56,843 bases of DNA from Bacteroidetes bacterium GWF2_49_14 (GTDB lineage Bacteria > Bacteroidota > Bacteroidia > Bacteroidales > UBA12481): contig MEOR01000140.1 of the NCBI GenBank assembly GCA_001769295.1, forward strand, positions 1-56,843, read 5' to 3'. The notes below the pieces were generated by a model, which was given only the letters and a program-made list of their open reading frames with translations, had not been told where the DNA came from and ran no database searches. Below are positions 54,197 to 56,843 of the stretch, piece after piece. Position 1 is the first letter of the stretch, and the number at the start of each line of letters is the position of its first letter. Made by a program: the position numbers and the translations under genes.

Positions 54197-56080
54197 TTAG
54201 TCTTCAGACCGATAGTACTTGATGATTGAATTGAGCATTTTTTCTGTGTCAGAGGCACCTTCGCCAAGCAGGAAGCCAATTTTCTGAACCATTTCCAGGT
54301 TTTTGTCTATCACCTCCGTGACCTTCTTGATCACTTCCTCCTTTTGTACCTCGGGAAGCGACAGGTCGCGGAGAATTGCACCCAGTGTATTTCCTTTCTT
54401 TATCGGAAAAACGGACAGGTTCAGCATCCGGTTTTCCATCTGGATATCCTTGTGAAGGACTTCCTGGTTGTGCTGCAAGGCATGGCTGAAAAGGTTGATC
54501 ATTTGAGGTGGGAGCAGGGTTTTTAGGTCGGCACCTTTTAGTCCCGGAATTACCTCATCAATGGTCTTTGCCTCCTCTCCGAGAATCTCGATGAATGTGC
54601 TGTTCGATTGGATGATGCGCAGGTTTTCATTGACGATCACTACGCCGGAAGGTATTTTTTGAAGGAGGGCTGAGAGAGTTTCAGAATATTCCCGGGTCAT
54701 CTCTTTTTCCTCGCGGGCCAGTTTCTCAGATTCCTGAAGTGCTTTCTGGGCTTTAGCCAGCTGATCGTTCGATGTTTTCAGGGAGCGAATGTACTCCTGC
54801 CGGTTTTTCGTGCCGTAAAGGTGACACATTTCGGCTTTTGCCAGTCCTTGGGCCACGGAAACGGCAAAATCCCTGCATGACCGGTATCCACAGGCCTGAC
54901 ATCCCCGGTCTATGTCGTCGTTTCCGGTTTTGCCGATCAGGCTTAGAATATCATTGATTTCAGATTCATCCGGTTCGGGGAGAATCTGACTATCAGGAGT
55001 ATAGGTGCGAGTGAAATCAGCAAGAGGGAAGGAGTTGATTTCCCGGGTCCATTCATCCTTGCCGGTTATGCCTGTCCTTTTCCTTGCGTACTCGGTCACC
55101 AGCGTCATGCGGCGGAATTTATGTCCGGTGGCCGACATGCCGGGTCCCATGATACAGCCTTCGCAATAGAACAGATCAAGGTGTTTTCTGATATCGTAAG
55201 TTTTGGCAAATTCATCCACAGCCTCCAGCATGTTCTGCCGTCCTTCTTCCGACAGGAAATTGCTGTCCAAAAGGTTTTCGAACTGTCCGGCCGCCTGCAT
55301 GAGGCCGGCAGACATCGGAAAGAGGGAACCTGTCCGGCCGTTCGGTGGATCGAACTCGGAGAACTCAACTGAATTTTCCGATATCTTTTTGAGGGTAAAA
55401 AGCTCACGAAGTTCCGGAAAAGTAAGCTGGGTGTCAACCGGTGATGTTGCGTCCGCTCTCCTTATATCAAGTCGGCTGGCAAGACAGGGATTGATCAGGG
55501 TAACCATGCTGTCGCCGGGATTCTTTTTCCTGATGATTTCCGCCATAATGATTGCCGGAATCGGCATGGGGACGAGATTGTCGGTCAGCTCAGGGTAATA
55601 TTTCCGGATAAAGGAAATAACCGATGGGCACTTGGCTGAGATCCTGTACTTTCCTCTGAAATCGGTAAAGATATCCGCATGCGCCTGAGCGCTCAGGTCG
55701 ACTGCAAAAGACATGTCAAACACTCCCTTAAACCCTAATGCCCGGATCATGCCTACAAAGTTCCGGTAGTCTGTAATATCCGGAAATTCTGCAGATATGC
55801 TGGGATCTATGATTGCATAGCAGGTTTTGCCGGATTCAAGATCCAAACGGACTTGTTCAAGGTCTGAGCTGATGCGGATTGCGCGGGTAGGGCATATAGT
55901 ATAGCAGCTTCCGCAAGCGATGCACCGGTCGTTTAAAATACTGACATGGTCGACATTTGGCCTCACCTCGATGGCTCTTACCGGGCACTCCCTGACGCAG
56001 GCATAGCAGAGGATACAATCTTCGGGTTCAACCCAGATTATTTTTGACGGTTTTCCGGTATCGGTTGAAACGCTCATCAT
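54197..56080 (-). CDS. Putative sensory [FeFe]-hydrogenase fused to FeS and PAS domains
   Basis: The 627-residue protein has two N-terminal [4Fe-4S] (C22-C32 and C53-C63), then an H-cluster-like domain (about 85-320). L1 is SAKCPSV (C151; Lys at the proton-relay Cys position), L2 is INPC (C199) and L3 is CEGCIMGPG (C306, C309; C-x2-C instead of C-x3-C, no GGGxP). A further FeS module follows (C394-x2-C-x4-C-x16-C), then a coiled coil and a PAS domain (about 475-590). The loss of the relay Cys and the PAS output are like group C/D hydrogenases thought to sense H2. It starts as ATGA overlap with the 2Fe-2S gene and precedes the SpoIIE phosphatase. Catalysis is unlikely; sensing is inferred. Confidence 0.85.
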   Translation of the reverse strand: MMSVSTDTGKPSKIIWVEPEDCILCYACVRECPVRAIEVRPNVDHVSILNDRCIACGSCYTICPTRAIRISSDLEQVRLDLESGKTCYAIIDPSISAEFPDITDYRNFVGMIRALGFKGVFDMSFAVDLSAQAHADIFTDFRGKYRISAKCPSVISFIRKYYPELTDNLVPMPIPAIIMAEIIRKKNPGDSMVTLINPCLASRLDIRRADATSPVDTQLTFPELRELFTLKKISENSVEFSEFDPPNGRTGSLFPMSAGLMQAAGQFENLLDSNFLSEEGRQNMLEAVDEFAKTYDIRKHLDLFYCEGCIMGPGMSATGHKFRRMTLVTEYARKRTGITGKDEWTREINSFPLADFTRTYTPDSQILPEPDESEINDILSLIGKTGNDDIDRGCQACGYRSCRDFAVSVAQGLAKAEMCHLYGTKNRQEYIRSLKTSNDQLAKAQKALQESEKLAREEKEMTREYSETLSALLQKIPSGVVIVNENLRIIQSNSTFIEILGEEAKTIDEVIPGLKGADLKTLLPPQMINLFSHALQHNQEVLHKDIQMENRMLNLSVFPIKKGNTLGAILRDLSLPEVQKEEVIKKVTEVIDKNLEMVQKIGFLLGEGASDTEKMLNSIIKYYRSED

Positions 56081-56328
56081 AGGTCAAAGTGGTTCTTAAG
56101 ATAATTGATAACCTCCTCTTCGCTGCCAGATCGGAGGGTTTGGTCGCCAATCCTGATGGAGGGTCCCTCTCCGCATTCTCCAAAGCAATGTGCTCCATGA
56201 AAAATAACCCGGTCTTCCAGGAAATTCTGTTTGAGGAATTGCTGGATAACCTGAACCATTTTCTTATTTCCTCTTGCAAAACAAGAGCTTCCAAGGCAAA
56301 TGGTGATCTCGGTCTTGTTCACATTCAT
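56077..56328 (-). CDS. Small [2Fe-2S] thioredoxin-like protein of the sensory cassette
   Basis: The 83-residue protein is the C-terminal half of a NuoE fold only. Cys motifs are CLGSSC (C-x4-C) and CFGEC (C-x3-C), and EGPSIRIGDQTLR follows. It probably holds a [2Fe-2S] cluster. It overlaps the sensory hydrogenase by 4 bases (ATGA), so it is co-translated with it and may pass electrons to or from its FeS domains. It is the first gene of the minus-strand cassette. Confidence 0.9.
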   Translation of the reverse strand: MNVNKTEITICLGSSCFARGNKKMVQVIQQFLKQNFLEDRVIFHGAHCFGECGEGPSIRIGDQTLRSGSEEEVINYLKNHFDL

Positions 56329-56345
56329 CGCTGAGGTGCTATCAT

Positions 56346-56361
56346 TGTTTCAAAAATAACA
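56346..56361 (-). promoter_or_regulatory. Rex-like operator at the sensory cassette promoter
   Basis: TGTTTCAAAAATAACA has a good half-site ATAACA and a weaker TGTTTC with 4 bases between. It lies 18 bases before the start at 56328 and overlaps the minus-strand -7 box (56351-56358). Confidence 0.45.
56351..56358 (-). promoter_or_regulatory. -7 promoter element of the sensory cassette
   Basis: On the minus strand TATTTTTG is an exact TAnnTTTG match, lying inside the operator 56346-56361. It would give a leader of about 15 bases before the ATG at 56328. No -33 TTTG is at the standard distance. Confidence 0.35.
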
Positions 56362-56401
56362 AATCTCACAGCGATCATTGGGATTTTATCGGAAAAAGTT
56401 G

Positions 56402-56410
56402 TAAAATTTG
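56402..56410 (+). promoter_or_regulatory. Probable promoter of the right-edge operon
   Basis: TAAAATTTG resembles TAnnTTTG with one extra spacer base, and ATTG lies about 21 bases upstream. Two Rex-like sites lie directly downstream (56425 and 56442) and the ATG follows at 56459. Confidence 0.4.
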
Positions 56411-56424
56411 CACTTAGATAATGA

Positions 56425-56440
56425 TGTTAGAAAAATAACA
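56425..56440 (+). promoter_or_regulatory. Rex-like operator, right-edge operon, site 1
   Basis: TGTTAGAAAAATAACA has the TGTTA and TAACA half-sites, with outer halves six bases long around a 4-base centre. It starts 15 bases after the probable -7 box. Confidence 0.5.
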
Positions 56441-56441
56441 A

Positions 56442-56457
56442 TGTTTTTCAGATAACA
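56442..56457 (+). promoter_or_regulatory. Rex-like operator, right-edge operon, site 2
   Basis: TGTTTTTCAGATAACA has half-sites TGTTTT and ATAACA with a 4-base centre. It ends 1 base before the ATG at 56459 and lies 17 bases from site 1, close to two helical turns. Confidence 0.45.
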
Positions 56458-56458
56458 T

Positions 56459-56843
56459 ATGCATTCAGAATTTAGTCTGATCCTGAGGCAATATCCCGAA
56501 GGCAGGCGGGAAAACCTGATTCCGATCCTTCAGGAGATACAGGATAGCCTGGGACATATTCCCGAGGAGGCTATTGCGGCTGTGGCTGCACATCTTGAGA
56601 TGCCTGCCGTCAAAATATACAGTGTTGCCACCTTTTATAATGAATTCAGGTTTGATCCGGGTGGTCGTTATCATATACAGGCTTGTCAGGGGATTGGCTG
56701 TCAGGTGGATGGCAGCGAGAAGGTTCGCCGGGAGCTCGGCCGTCTGCTTGGAATCAGCCCTGGAGAGACCACTGAGGATGGATTATTCAGTCTGGAATGG
56801 GTGCCCTGCCTTGGCGTTTGCCAGGAGGCACCGGTCATTTCGG
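56459..56843 (+). CDS. HydC/NuoE-like subunit, truncated by the window edge
   Basis: 128 codons are visible. The helical N-terminus (LIPILQEIQDSLGHIPEEA), VKIYSVATFYNEFRF, and Cys motifs CQGIGC (C-x4-C) and CLGVC (C-x3-C) followed by APVIS mark the NuoE/HydC fold. It is divergent from the sensory cassette and probably starts another diaphorase or hydrogenase operon that continues to the right. The reading frame is open at the edge. Confidence 0.92.
   Translation, partial: MHSEFSLILRQYPEGRRENLIPILQEIQDSLGHIPEEAIAAVAAHLEMPAVKIYSVATFYNEFRFDPGGRYHIQACQGIGCQVDGSEKVRRELGRLLGISPGETTEDGLFSLEWVPCLGVCQEAPVIS

Overview
The window reads as chromosomal DNA of an anaerobic member of the Bacteroidota (Bacteroidales-like). 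The reasons are the gene order menG-porT, the block rpsU-xerC-hpf-tRNAs-tuf-secE-nusG-rplKAJL-rpoBC-DUF3467, a type IX secretion sorting tail, a TamL-type lipoprotein Omp85, an S46 dipeptidyl-peptidase, and promoters of the form TTTG-N19-TAnnTTTG. No rRNA operon, prophage, insertion sequence or CRISPR array was seen.

Layout. 1-1070 (minus): a small secreted/lipoprotein cluster with a membrane-anchored thioredoxin-like protein. 1235-4334: a molybdenum-cofactor operon (moeA-moaA-moaC-mog), with a 41-bp palindromic element repeated in frame at the start of moaC. 4340-14580: envelope and general metabolism (lamin-tail/T9SS protein, nitroreductase, two Omp85 proteins, SDR, MenG, PorT, FAD oxidoreductase, SpoU methyltransferase). 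14647-16405: class II aldolase and a helix-hairpin-helix protein whose start lies in a long inverted repeat. 16471-31361: the translation/transcription core with five tRNAs. 31453-37130: an electron-transfer flavoprotein module (etfB, etfA, membrane FeS oxidoreductase, acyl-CoA dehydrogenase). 37214-42253: DUF2520, KdsC-like phosphatase, UbiA prenyltransferase, Maf and a DPP11-type peptidase. 42465-44540: an orphan sensor histidine kinase.

The last 12 kb (44693-56843) is a hydrogen-metabolism island. It has two complete, non-identical NADH-linked [FeFe]-hydrogenase operons. The first is hydC-hydB-hydA with a short HydB and an unusual H-cluster L1 motif. The second is a 2Fe-2S protein followed by full-length hydB, hydA and hydC. 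Convergent to them is a minus-strand cassette: a 2Fe-2S thioredoxin-like protein, a putative sensory [FeFe]-hydrogenase fused to PAS, and a SpoIIE-type phosphatase. A further NuoE/HydC-like gene runs off the right edge. Five 16-bp sites of form TGTTNN-N4-NTAACA lie in front of all of these transcription units; they resemble Rex-type NADH-responsive operators and could tie the island into one redox regulon.

As a physiological guess, the organism ferments or oxidises organic substrates, disposes of electrons from NADH and ferredoxin as H2, and has a dedicated sensor that reports H2 or redox state through PAS and a protein phosphatase. The ETF module would pass acyl-CoA electrons to the quinone pool. 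These roles are inferred from gene families and context only.
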